Origin: Bradyrhizobium australiense
Lineage (GTDB): Bacteria > Pseudomonadota > Alphaproteobacteria > Rhizobiales > Xanthobacteraceae
Assembly: GCF_013114825.1 (NCBI RefSeq)
Contig: NZ_JAAVLX010000012.1
Coordinates: forward strand, 124,001-188,000
Direction: 5' to 3'
Length of the DNA stretch: 64,000 nt
Part shown: positions 53,710 through 62,361 of the stretch, piece after piece
Layout of the letters: every line of letters starts with the position of its first letter
Numbering within the stretch: position 1 is the first letter of the stretch
The notes under the pieces: model-generated
What the model was told of the DNA's origin: nothing
The model's input: only the letters and a program-made list of their open reading frames with translations
The model's database searches: none
Made by a program: the position numbers and the translations under genes

Positions 53710-54471
53710 TTAGCATCCAGTTGCCAGCGCTGGCACCGCCGAGAATTCAATGAGATTGAGGCGAAGCGCCTTTACGATTGCCTGGGTGCGATTCGTCGTA
53801 CCCAGTTTGCGCATCACGTTCTTAAGATGAAAATTGACTGTATTCTCGCTAACCTTCAGAATCTTCCCAATTTCCCAAGACGATTTTCCCTCTGCCACCC
53901 AGCGCAGGCAGTCTTTTTCGCGCTCAGACAGGGTAAGTTTCCCGTTGCAGCTGCTATCCGAGGGCCGCGCGATCTCCGCAAACGCAAGATGAAAGTTCAG
54001 GGCCAGTGTGCTGAGGTGACTCATACGATCTTGAGGATCGGCCTCGTCGAATGGAGATGCAAAAGATACCACCGATATTCGGCCCAATGCCCCAAACAAT
54101 GGCACGCTCATGCCATGCTTCAGACCTGCCTCTTTGGCCTCGTCTAATACGCGCTTCTCGCCGGATTGCAATTGATATCGCTTGGCGAGTTCGTCCCAAA
54201 CAAACGGCCCTGGAAGCATTGGTGTCCGCCGGACCACCGGGTCGATGACATGGTAGTTGCGTTCAAAGTACCGGCGGCACCAGTCAGGCGGGAAGTTCAC
54301 GGTCACCGCGGGCGGTAGATACTCCGGCAGACGAGGCGGCTCCGCGAACGTGAGTGCTCCGTAAGCGACTTCACTGAAGCCCTCCTCGCTCGCACAGTTC
54401 ACAAGAAGATCGAACAGCGCTTTAATGGAGCGCGTTTGCTTCGCGCATTCGATGAAGCTGAATAAGTCCAT
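53710..54471 (-). CDS. LuxR-type quorum-sensing regulator (solo)
   Basis: 253 aa from ATG 54469-54471; a longer frame to 54594 lacks support. The autoinducer domain keeps the W-x3-Y and D-P signature residues (WCRRYFERNYHVIDPV) and FVWDEL. C-terminal HTH: LTLSEREKDCLRWVAEGKSS followed by KVSENTVNFHLKNVMRKLG. These residues are those of AHL-binding LuxR proteins. No luxI gene is in the window, so it may be a solo that listens to host or neighbour signals. It lies upstream of the NifA-type peroxidase gene. Confidence 0.93.
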   Translation of the reverse strand: MDLFSFIECAKQTRSIKALFDLLVNCASEEGFSEVAYGALTFAEPPRLPEYLPPAVTVNFPPDWCRRYFERNYHVIDPVVRRTPMLPGPFVWDELAKRYQLQSGEKRVLDEAKEAGLKHGMSVPLFGALGRISVVSFASPFDEADPQDRMSHLSTLALNFHLAFAEIARPSDSSCNGKLTLSEREKDCLRWVAEGKSSWEIGKILKVSENTVNFHLKNVMRKLGTTNRTQAIVKALRLNLIEFSAVPALATGC

Positions 54472-54703
54472 GTGACGACTCACGAGGGCAGCCAAGAGGC
54501 CGCTATTACGCTGTTCGATTGAGTATTTTAGGCGGAGTCTAGTTTTATTCCGCTCAGCGAAGCCATTGCTCCGCTCTTCATCCAGCCTGAACACTCGCGC
54601 GCTGCGGCAAATGCTATTCCCGAATTCGTTGAACTCTCCCAGCAGACTCCCAGAAGGGACAGGTCAATCGAAACCGTCAGCTGCAGCGCCACTCTCACTT
54701 AAG

Positions 54704-54990
54704 TTAGAACAGCACACCATAACCGTGGCACTGGTAGCTCCACTTCATGTCGCCAGAGGGCTCGCCAACGACGCGGTGGGTATCGCATTCGATGCAGCCG
54801 TCGAGGGTGATCTCCAAGTCGCACTTGGCCTTACCGCTCGAAGCGACGTGCGGGGCCGGCTTTTACGAGCGTAAGCAGCTGCGGTGACGGCATTGTGCGC
54901 GCGGACCCCGCATGGGAACGACCGAGATCGATGTGATTGCGGTTGTAGAACAGCTTCTCTTCGAGGCTCACTGAGGGCTCGACATGCATT
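54704..54990 (-). pseudogene. fixX: fixX pseudogene (second fix cluster)
   Basis: From ATG 54990 the minus strand reads SVSLEEKLFYNRNHIDLGRS and PQLLTLVKAGPARRFER, then a stop; in the next frame LEITLDGCIECDTHRVVGEP, then GDMKWSYQCHGYGVLF. This is FixX, the ferredoxin-like subunit. One stop or frameshift, and the Fe-S cysteines are partly lost: LVKACPA became LVKAGPA and C-x2-C-x2-C became C-x2-C-x2-H. Confidence 0.85.
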
Positions 54991-55099
54991 TTTCAGTCTC
55001 CGTAGTTGGTATCCACGATTAGAGCGCACGGCTTCAGTCTCTAGCTTATGCATGATCTCATTCGAAAACCGGTGGCCAGTTTTCCGGATCGTGCAGCGG

Positions 55100-55232
55100 G
55101 CAATGGGCGCGGGCGAATATACGCCGCGCTTGGGCCGAAACGCCTTCATGTCCAACTTGGCCCTAGGTAGCACGGAGGCATGCCGGCTATACCGGCGCCG
55201 ACCACGATCGCGCCGAACCTTACCTCGATCGT
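55100..55232 (-). pseudogene. fixC: fixC pseudogene, N-terminal fragment
   Basis: The minus strand reads TIEVRFGAIVVGAGIAGMP and then, in another frame, KAFRPKRGVYS. This equals the FixC N-terminus, IEERFDAIVVGAGMAG and KVLQLERGEYS. The start codon has changed to ACG (55230-55232). Only about 45 codons are left, so about 90 percent of fixC is deleted between this point and fixX. Confidence 0.8.
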
Positions 55233-55279
55233 GACAGCTTCCTCTTGCTCGCGATCTGAATGCACGAATACGGCCGCAG

Positions 55280-55660
55280 ACGCGCGCGAAGGCGGCCATC
55301 GGCGCTGCCAGCAGCCGGTTCGCGTCACTACCAACATGGGCGAGTTCGAAGATCGGCGCGTTCTTCTCGATGCTAATGGCGACGATCAGGTCGGCGCCCT
55401 TAACGCCGACCCAATGCAGGATCGCGCCGGAAAAGCCGGCCGCGATAAAGAGCTTTGGCCGGATGATCTTGCCGGTGTGACCGATCTGCCGGGCGGAGGT
55501 GACCCAGCCCTTCTGCGCCAGCGGACCTGAGCAGCCATATTCGACGCGAAGGACAGCGGCGAACTGGCGCACCATTTGAAACTTTTTGGCCGATCGGAGC
55601 CCAAGACCCTCGGCGACCACGACATCGGCATACGCGAAATTGCCGTTTGCGGAATCGCAG
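55280..55660 (-). pseudogene. fixB: fixB pseudogene, C-terminal FAD domain
   Basis: An open stretch of about 120 codons reads ADVVVAEGLGLRSAKKFQMV, GWVTSARQIGHTGKIIRPKL, FIAAGFSGAILHWVGVKGAD and ISIEKNAPIFELAHVG, the FAD-binding C-terminal domain of FixB/ETF-alpha. The N-terminal two-thirds are missing: it is fused to the fixA relic. Confidence 0.85.
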
Positions 55661-55679
55661 TCCGGCACGAATGAAGTGC

Positions 55680-56153
55680 TGCTCCGCCTTGGTGGTGGGT
55701 GCGCCGAGATCCGGGGCCCCCGTCTTGGCGACGTAGGTGAGCTGCAGCAGGCCGGGCCGCTTGGGTATGCTGGGCTCGACCTTAGCGGTGTCGCCATCGA
55801 TCGTCTGCTTGCCAGTGAAGATGACATCAGCGGGGCCATACTCTCTCCCTGTTGCGGATGCGGTCGCTAACGCATAGCTGCTCGCCAGTGTGCCGTCCTG
55901 GCGAATACGCGATCATGACCACACGATGTGGTCGGCGCCGAAGGTCAGTACCTTGCGTAGGGCTCGGCGGCCATCGATGAGCACGGTTATCTCGCCGCCG
56001 CACTCGGCGCTTAGCTCCGGCACTGCTCGCAGCGCGAACAGATCGTAGATGTTGATGATCGGCCTCCCGGTGGCGCATGGAGTCGTTGGCCACGGCGCGC
56101 ACGCGTATCTGAGCGAAATTGGAGGCCTGCTTAATGCAGACAATACCGTGCAT
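55680..56153 (-). pseudogene. fixA: fixA pseudogene (second fix cluster)
   Basis: From ATG 56151-56153 the pieces are HGIVCIKQASNFAQIRVRAV; IINIYDLFALRAVPELSAEC followed by GGEITVL; LRKVLTFGADHIV; then GPADVIFTGKQTIDGDT and LLQLTYVAK. They match FixA in order but need three or more frameshifts. Its -24/-12 promoter survives upstream. Confidence 0.88.
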
Positions 56154-56191
56154 GCGGTACTCCACAAGTTCCGAGAACCTGGGATGAGAAC

Positions 56192-56207
56192 AGCAAGGCT
56201 CGTACCA
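56192..56207 (-). promoter_or_regulatory. -24/-12 promoter of the decayed fixA
   Basis: Minus strand TGGTACGAGCCTTGCT, nearly the same as the promoter of the first fixA (TGGTACGACACTTGCT), 39 bp before the pseudogene start. Confidence 0.75.
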
Positions 56208-56346
56208 AGTTGCGGCGCTCGCGAGAATCAGGCGTGAAGACAACTTCTTGGGAGAATTGGCGATCGATTGGGCACGATAGGCGATCAGACGCAATTACGA
56301 CATGGCGCAAATGCGACATCGCCGCTTGCAGCAGCCGCGACATTAG

Positions 56347-56360
56347 TTGATGTAGATCAA
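56347..56360. promoter_or_regulatory. FixK/FNR box upstream of PEP-mutase relic
   Basis: TTGATGTAGATCAA, the same 14 bases as the box between fixR and nifA. It lies between the decayed fixA (leftward) and the PEP-mutase gene (rightward, 360 bp away). Confidence 0.6.
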
Positions 56361-56718
56361 GAAGACCGCGGGCTACGATGCGATACGTTCTTCCCTAATC
56401 TGCGTGAGAGCGGGGTGCGTAACACAAGGTGAGCGGCCGCAGCGTTCACGAGGACCAAAGCCCTTTCCCCACTCGCCCTGGACAACGCTTCGCATCGCCA
56501 GGAGCAGGTGGAGATGTCGGATCGTACTCGACGTCGAGCAGCCAAGAAGTGCTGATCTGATGAAGTTTGCCGACGGTTTAGCGAGTGCGCTTTGAATTTC
56601 CGCCACCAACGATAGAACATCCTGTGATCGTTAGGGCTTAGCTTAGCCCCGACTCCCCGCGGCATCCTATTGCGACTTGCAACACGTTGCGACCCCAGTC
56701 AACTACCAACGCTAGTAA

Positions 56719-57620
56719 TTGATCGAGATGACAGAAGCATGTGGCATGCAAGATCAATCACAATCTTTTCTCGCCAACGGCTCTGATCGATGCGCTGGCT
56801 CCTCACTTGCAGAAATGCTGCGCTATGAGATTTGCTCCAACCGCGAGCTCTCCTACCTCATGGAAGCTCATGATGCGCTCTCGGGCGCAATCGCCAAGCG
56901 GGCAGGCTTTAAAGGTCTGTGGGCGTCGGGCCTGTCAATTGCGTGCTCTCTCGGCTACCGCGATGCCAACGAAGCGTCATGGAACCAACTCGTCGACGTG
57001 GTCGAGCGCATCGTGGACTCGACGGAGCTGCCCGTGCTCGTTGATGGCGATGGCGGCTTCGGGAATTTCAACAATGGGCGCCTCTTGGCGCGCAAACTCC
57101 GTCAGCGTGGCGCTGCCGGGATTGCGCTGGAGGACAGCTGTTTTCCGAAGATGAACTCGTTTGTTGGCGATCGACATCCACTAGCCGATATCGACGAATT
57201 CTCCGGCCGTCTGCGGGCGGTGAAAGATAAAGTTGCGGACGAATCGGTTCTCGTGGCCCGAATCGAAGCGCTGATCGCCGGCCATGGTATGGACAAGGCA
57301 ATTTTACGCGCTAACGCTTACGCGGCCGCGGGAGCCGACGCGATCCTCATTCACTCGCGTAAGAGCACCGCGGACGAATCCTCTCGTTCGCGAGTGCCTG
57401 GCAGAACTGCCTACCTGTCATAATTGTTCCAACGAAATACTATCGAACACCCGTCTCTAAATTTCGGGATGCCAGCATCTCCACAGTGATCTGGCCCAAC
57501 CACTCCATGCGAGCAGCAATAGCGGCAATGCGGCACGTCTGCGCTCGCATTATCGCCGAGGAAGGGATCGCCGGCATTGAGCCAGACATCGCGACACTCG
57601 ATGAGGTTTTCGATTGTTGA
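56719..57620 (+). pseudogene. PEP phosphomutase-like gene with two frameshifts
   Basis: The first 220 residues form a PEP mutase/isocitrate lyase barrel: YLMEAHDALSGAIAKRAGFK, LVDGDGGFGNFNNGRLLARK, ALEDSCFPKMNSFVGDRHPL and RIEALIAGHGMDKAILRANA. At about 57380 one base is lost (GACGAATCC for GACGAAATCC), and the reading continues in another frame (LSFASAWQNCLPVIIVPTKY and NHSMRAAIAAMRHVCARIIA), with a second shift near 57600 before DELTRAEARYL. PEP mutases make the C-P bond of phosphonates. The family motif EDK-x5-NS reads EDS-x5-NS here, so it may belong to a related subgroup. As it stands it cannot give a full protein. Confidence 0.8.
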
Positions 57621-57969
57621 GGTACGACGAACTCACCCGTGCGGAAGCGCGATATCTCCACCCCCCTTGAGGCAATAATTTGTCATCCACACAACACGAT
57701 ACTCGTTTCTCGAAGGACTGCTGCCATGCGAACGCCTGCCCTATCGTCACGCTCCACTGCAATCGCGAACGAGGCACTTGTTTGCCCTCCTGGCATTGGA
57801 CGTACCATCAAATGGCGCCCCAGCTCTTACTCGGCCAGACCTGTGCATGCTGCCGTATCTCGGCCCGACCTCTTATCTCCATGGCCACCTAGTCCCCAAA
57901 AAAGAGCTATTATCTTATTTCTCTCTCGGAGAAAGGCCGAAACGGACGATGATCCGTCTTTTTTGATTC
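57621..57969. other. Degenerate region between two gene relics
   Basis: No gene recognised; frames are short and overlapping. Confidence 0.4.
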
Positions 57970-58195
57970 GCCGCAATTAATCGCAACGTCAACCGCTACA
58001 CTGACACGCTCGGTCTGATAGAGTTGCGACATGCGCTTTATCGCAAAATTTCTGCCGAGACCGCTCAACCCTGGTCGGCAGAAGAAATCGTGGTGACGAG
58101 CGGCGCCAAACAGGCGCTCTTCAATGTGGCCATGGTTATTCTGAATCCGGGCGACGAAGTGCTGATCCCCGCCCCCTACTGGACTGCTAGTAGCA
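57970..58195 (+). pseudogene. Fold-type I aminotransferase, internal fragment
   Basis: Reads NRNVNRYTDTLGLIELRHAL, then EEIVVTSGAKQALFNVAMVI and LNPGDEVLIPAPYWT. This is the substrate-side and PLP-binding part of an aspartate aminotransferase-type enzyme (about residues 60-140 of 400). It breaks off at about 58190, where it meets a membrane protein read from the other strand. Confidence 0.75.
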
Positions 58196-58673
58196 AGCCG
58201 ATCATCACCATCAAGACCGATTGAATGTTCAGTGTGTAGTAGTTGGGGGTGAGCAGCAACCAGATGTGAAAGGCGACTAATGCTAGGCTGGCAATCCCTG
58301 CCGATAGCACCGCCGCCCGCGGCCAGCACACTGTCCAGAGGCGCCGGTTCACAAGGAAGCTGAGAATCCAGCCCAGCGCCATGGTAAGCGTGACGTTCGC
58401 CATGCGAAGCACGGCGATGTCGCCACCCGCCCACTGATACGGCCAGTCAAAGACGAAGCCGAAAAGGGACGGTGGAATATTGATTGCGTAGGAGAACGGG
58501 TTCGCGATGACGTTGAGGTAGAAACCTTCGTCGGCGAGATTGAGACCGTGACTGCTGTAGTATAGCAGCCAAATGAAAAGGATTGCTGTGGTTACGGCGG
58601 ACAGAACGAGCAAAGTCCGATCCAGCAAAACTGACAACGTGCTTCCGTTGGCAAAGTGGTTATCTCTTGACAT
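58176..58673 (-). CDS. Truncated multi-helix membrane protein
   Basis: 165 aa. N-terminal part of an integral membrane protein with four hydrophobic segments (LSAVTTAILFIWLLYYSS; LRMANVTLTMALGWILSFLV; AVLSAGIASLALVAFHIWLL; SVLMVMIGLLLAV) and a periplasmic-type loop (NLADEGFYLNVIANPFSYAI). The layout, with acidic loop residues after helix 1, recalls the N-terminus of glycosyltransferases of the PMT/ArnT kind. It ends abruptly at the aminotransferase fragment, so the C-terminal two-thirds are lost. Confidence 0.55.
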   Translation of the reverse strand: MSRDNHFANGSTLSVLLDRTLLVLSAVTTAILFIWLLYYSSHGLNLADEGFYLNVIANPFSYAINIPPSLFGFVFDWPYQWAGGDIAVLRMANVTLTMALGWILSFLVNRRLWTVCWPRAAVLSAGIASLALVAFHIWLLLTPNYYTLNIQSVLMVMIGLLLAVQ

Positions 58674-59391
58674 AGGCCCCTTCCGCTAGCCTCGTAGAGG
58701 AGGCCCATCCCAATGGATATCAGTCTCGAGCGAACTTCTAATTGACCTGAGCCCTGCAATCTCCTCCAAGAATTGGTAGAGAATAACCTTGTGCAGCGAG
58801 ACCGATACGGCTTGGGCGATGGCGGTGCTCCGATGAATGGCATCAGGCCGATGCTCGCCCTCAACGTCGGCATCAGCCTGTTGGCGCGCATCCTTGCTTT
58901 CGAATTCACTGGCTGGCGCGGCCCTGATTTTGGGGACCGCTTAATCGTCAAAAGTACGGTTCTCGTGAGGAGGGATAGAAGATGTCCGGAAATAAGCAGC
59001 AACCAGCTGGCAACCTATCCGACTGTATCGGGGCGAGACTCGGGCCTTCGAAGCGGTCGACGAGATAGGTGGAACCGGTCCTCTTTCTGCCCTACCTCAT
59101 CTGTGACGACAGCATAACTCACTCCCTCAGGCACTTGGACAAATGGCGATCGATGTTGCTTCCGTCACCACTGCCGTACCGGGACCAAGCTAATCTGTCA
59201 GTGACTCCCGCAATCGCGCTCCCATCAGGGCCGGAAAGACCGGCTGCCGGCGCACCTGCTCCTCGCTATCGGCCGTGACTTGATCGGGCGTTCCAATTTC
59301 CTCACGCTGACAAGTCAGGGCGGACCGTTATTTCACACGCCCTTCGTGTCGTTGATGGGCAGACCCTGCTGATGTCTGGAACACGCCAAAC
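58674..59391. other. Region without a recognisable gene
   Basis: A plus-strand frame at 58773-59117 (GIRPMLALNVGISLLARILA, FEFTGWRGPDFG) looks partly protein-like, but I cannot place it. No other motif. Confidence 0.4.
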
Positions 59392-59407
59392 TGTTTGAAG
59401 CGCGACA
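59392..59407. promoter_or_regulatory. NifA upstream activator site (TGT-N10-ACA)
   Basis: TGTTTGAAGCGCGACA, 41 bp upstream of the -24 element at 59448. The overlapping GCGACATTGCG partly fits a RegR box. Confidence 0.7.
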
Positions 59408-59447
59408 TTGCGCTCATAAAAAGCCGTCGGCCTGCCGCGCGTGACGC

Positions 59448-59463
59448 TGGCCCGAATCCTGCT
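59448..59463 (+). promoter_or_regulatory. sigma54 promoter of the radical SAM operon
   Basis: TGGCCCGAATCCTGCT, GG-N10-GC, 37 bp before the ATG. It is nearly the same as the fixR promoter (TGGCCCAAATCCTGCA). Confidence 0.8.
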
Positions 59464-59499
59464 TTGTCCTCTGTCCAAGACAACAAACAGGAGGACGCT

Positions 59500-60309
59500 A
59501 TGCCACGCGACAACCTGCTTCTCATTGTCTTCGACCACGTGAGAATTTGCGCGTCTCTTTACTGCAATCTTCATTGTGCACACTGCTATGTTCCCGAAGA
59601 ATATCGAGATCAATACAAGAGGCTCATGGAGCCATCGCAGTTTTCTCTAGAAGAGATGATGACTCTTATCTGCAGATATTGCCTGAGGAAAGTCTCAGTG
59701 CCGGGTGGTGAGACGCCTTTCAACATCGTACTTCTAGGCGTAGTCGCGATAGTACATGCGAGCAAACAAGGCCTCCAGGTCCAATTGAACCCAGGAGGGC
59801 TCGGTCAGGTTCCAATTGCGGATGTCATCTCGATCTTCGACGATCGCGAGAGGCTCACATTCCAATTCCGCATTGATGGTGCAAACAGGGAAACCGACCG
59901 CTTCCGCGGCAGGCCGGGCGTTTACGCCTCCGTACTCCGCCAGATGTTTGGGGCAGTCAACGGCGGGGCGTTGGTGCGGGCTAGGATGACTGTCAATCGG
60001 CACAACCTCAGTGAGTCGCTGGACGCTTATCTGCTGCTCTCATCAATTGGCATCGATGCCTTCAGGATAAAGCCGATGTTCGCCTCCAGGCGTCGCATTC
60101 GACAACTCGGATGCTCTTTTGCCGCGCTACCATCGTTGCTGCCACCTTTGCCTCGAGCCCGATCTTCCTACAATGGCCGCCTGCCAGACCGCCGCCCGCT
60201 TGCGGAGCGAGGTAAGAGCTGCAACTCACCCGGCCTTGGTAAAGAGCTTCCGATCAACATCACGCGTTGTGCAGAGCAGCCTCACGTTTCCTTGGCAGAT
60301 GCGGCGTGA
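59500..60309 (+). CDS. Radical SAM protein under NifA-type control
   Basis: 269 aa from ATG 59500 (AGGAGG five bases before). The radical SAM cluster motif CNLHCAHCY (C-x3-C-x2-C) is at residues about 22-30; next come PGGETPFNIVLLG and strands of a partial TIM barrel (VQLNPGGLG, LTFQFRIDGAN, VRARMTVNRHN, FRIKPMF). After about residue 200 the sequence turns Arg/Pro/Ser-rich and no longer looks like the family, so a frameshift near 60100 is possible. Members use a 4Fe-4S cluster and SAM for difficult chemistry, often maturation of a peptide or enzyme. The stop is 1 bp from the amine-oxidase start; same operon. Confidence 0.8.
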   Translation: MPRDNLLLIVFDHVRICASLYCNLHCAHCYVPEEYRDQYKRLMEPSQFSLEEMMTLICRYCLRKVSVPGGETPFNIVLLGVVAIVHASKQGLQVQLNPGGLGQVPIADVISIFDDRERLTFQFRIDGANRETDRFRGRPGVYASVLRQMFGAVNGGALVRARMTVNRHNLSESLDAYLLLSSIGIDAFRIKPMFASRRRIRQLGCSFAALPSLLPPLPRARSSYNGRLPDRRPLAERGKSCNSPGLGKELPINITRCAEQPHVSLADAA

Positions 60310-60310
60310 G

Positions 60311-61927
60311 ATGGGGGCGATCGAAGATCAGATGCAGGACGAGCGTCTCACGGTCCGGCGACGCGATCTGCTCTCGCTGATTGGCACGGTAGCCGGCAGT
60401 GCCGCAATGTATCACGCGATGACGGCGCTCGGTTTTGCCTCTGAATCTCGTTACACAGGCCCGATCCGGCTGGACGGTGATGTCAAAGGCGCCTCCGTGC
60501 TCATTCTTGGTGCAGGCCTCGCCGGCATGACGGCGGCGCTGGAGCTGCGCAAGGCCGGCTACAAGGTTCTGGTGCTGGAGTTCAACGACCGCCCCGGCGG
60601 GCGAAACTGGACGCTCCGCGGCGGCGATACTTTCGTCGAACTCGGCGGCTTCAAGCAGACCTGCGCCTTTGAGGACGGCCTTCATCTCGATCCGGGGCCG
60701 TGGCGGATTCCCTATCATCACCGCGCGCTGTTGGATTATTGCAAGCGGCTTAGGGTTGCACTCGAGCCCTTCATCCAGCTCAATCACAACGCGTATCTAC
60801 ACGCCTCGCCCGCCTTCGGCGGGGTGCCGCAGCGGATCCGCGCAGTGAAGGCCGATTTCCAGGGCCAGATTTCGGAACTGCTTGCGAAAGTCGCAACCCA
60901 AGGCAGATTGGATGAGGGTGTCTCCAAAGAGGACAAGGAAATCCTGCTGCTTGCGCTGAAATCCTGGGGCGCCCTCGATCGCGACTACAAATATAAAGCG
61001 AGCCTGATTGCCTCCGAGTATCGCGGCTATGCCAAGCCGCCCGGCGGTGGGCTGTCCGCTGCTCCCATGCCGAGCGAGCCGCTAGCGCTCTCGGATATCC
61101 TCAAGTCGCAGCTGTGGCGCCATTTTTGGCATTTCACTAACTACGAATTGCAGACCACGATGTTCCAGCCGGTCGGCGGGATGGACATGATCGGCAAGGC
61201 CTTCGCGCGAGAGGTCGGCGATCTCATCCGCTATGATGCAAAGGTCACGGAAATCTGGCAGAACGATAGCGGCGTCACTGTGACCTATGTGGACGCCAAA
61301 AATCCCACGCAGCCCCAAAAGGTCACTGCCGATTGGTGCCTGTGCACGATCCCGTTGTCGATCCTGAGCCAGTTGCCGATCAATGTCGGCGCCGCGATGA
61401 AGCAGGCGATAGATGCCGTGCCTTATGCGGCATCGGTGAAAGTCGGGCTGCAGTTTAAGCGCCGCTTCTGGGAGGAAGACGACGCGATCTATGGCGGCAT
61501 CAGCTACACGGATTTGCCGATCCGCGAGATCGGCTATCCCAACACCGGCTACAACAAGAGCGGACGCGGCATCCTGCTCGGCGCTTATCTGTTCAAGAGC
61601 GCCAGTTCCTTCGAGTTCACTGCCATGCCGCCGGACGAGCGCGTGGCGCGCGCGGTCGAGTTTGGCGCGTACATCCATCCGCAATACAGGTCGGAGTTCG
61701 AGAACGGCATCGCGGTCGCCTGGCACCGGGTGCCATTCACGCTCGGCTGCGGCGGCGACTGGTCGGAGGAGACGCGCAAGCAGCACTATCGCAATCTGTG
61801 CGGGATCGACGGGCGCATTTTGCTCGCCGGCGAGCATGCGTCGGCGCTGCCGGCCTGGCAGGAGGGCGCAATCCTCTCCTCACTTGATGCCATCGCGCGG
61901 CTGCATGAGCGGGTGATCAAGCCATGA
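60311..61927 (+). CDS. Tat-exported flavin amine oxidase
   Basis: 538 aa from ATG 60311 (TGAGATG junction); in-frame ATGs at 60299 and 60332 are alternatives. Tat signal RRRDLLSLIGTVAGSAAM, so it acts in the periplasm. FAD-binding ILGAGLAGMTAALELRKAG (about 55-73) and the family block FNDRPGGRNWTLRGGD; central VGGMDMIGKAF; C-terminal ILLAGEHASALPAWQEGAIL. This is the flavin monoamine-oxidase/L-amino-acid-oxidase family. A cytochrome c gene overlaps its stop by 4 bp, as in dehydrogenase-type members that pass electrons to a cytochrome rather than O2. The substrate is an amine or amino acid, not known. Confidence 0.9.
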   Translation: MGAIEDQMQDERLTVRRRDLLSLIGTVAGSAAMYHAMTALGFASESRYTGPIRLDGDVKGASVLILGAGLAGMTAALELRKAGYKVLVLEFNDRPGGRNWTLRGGDTFVELGGFKQTCAFEDGLHLDPGPWRIPYHHRALLDYCKRLRVALEPFIQLNHNAYLHASPAFGGVPQRIRAVKADFQGQISELLAKVATQGRLDEGVSKEDKEILLLALKSWGALDRDYKYKASLIASEYRGYAKPPGGGLSAAPMPSEPLALSDILKSQLWRHFWHFTNYELQTTMFQPVGGMDMIGKAFAREVGDLIRYDAKVTEIWQNDSGVTVTYVDAKNPTQPQKVTADWCLCTIPLSILSQLPINVGAAMKQAIDAVPYAASVKVGLQFKRRFWEEDDAIYGGISYTDLPIREIGYPNTGYNKSGRGILLGAYLFKSASSFEFTAMPPDERVARAVEFGAYIHPQYRSEFENGIAVAWHRVPFTLGCGGDWSEETRKQHYRNLCGIDGRILLAGEHASALPAWQEGAILSSLDAIARLHERVIKP

Positions 61928-62361
61928 GGCGGGGGTACATCCGCGGCATCAAGCATGTCACCTTCGCGGCCATGGCCGCGCTGTTGTTGCAGTCGTCCTC
62001 TCCCGTGCTCGGGCAGAACGATCCGCCGGCGCTGAAGAGCCGCCACTTTTCCTCCCGCTATCGCTTTGTCGAGACGAGTGGCGAGCAGCTGTATATCAAT
62101 GTGTGCCGCGGTTGCCACATGGTCGATGCGATGGGGGCGAGCGGTGCAGCCAGCTACCCGTCGCTAGTCGCCAACCGCAATCTCGAAGCGAGCTTTTATG
62201 CGATCGATGTCGTCCTCAACGGCCGCCGCGCCATGCCCTCCTTCGGCGAAATGATGAGCGACGATCAGATCGCCGCTGTCGTGAACTACCTGCGCACGCA
62301 TTTCGGAAACAGCTACTCTGATGCAGTCATGGCGAGCGACGTGCAAGCGGCGCGAAGGTGA
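61924..62361 (+). CDS. Mono-haem c-type cytochrome, partner of the amine oxidase
   Basis: 145 aa. Signal peptide to about residue 30 (FAAMAALLLQSSSPVLG), haem site CRGCH (about 60-64), Met ligand in RAMPSFGEMMSDDQIAAVVN (about 102-104 for MPS). A small class I cytochrome c of the periplasm. The ATG overlaps the TGA of the amine oxidase (ATGA). It would take the electrons from the flavin and hand them to the respiratory chain. Confidence 0.92.
   Translation: MRRGYIRGIKHVTFAAMAALLLQSSSPVLGQNDPPALKSRHFSSRYRFVETSGEQLYINVCRGCHMVDAMGASGAASYPSLVANRNLEASFYAIDVVLNGRRAMPSFGEMMSDDQIAAVVNYLRTHFGNSYSDAVMASDVQAARR

Noticed and set aside
60260..61837. Two long minus-strand frames opposite the amine oxidase (60260-60787 and 61082-61837)
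   Set aside because: Antisense shadows; the plus-strand gene has Tat signal, FAD motifs and operon coupling.
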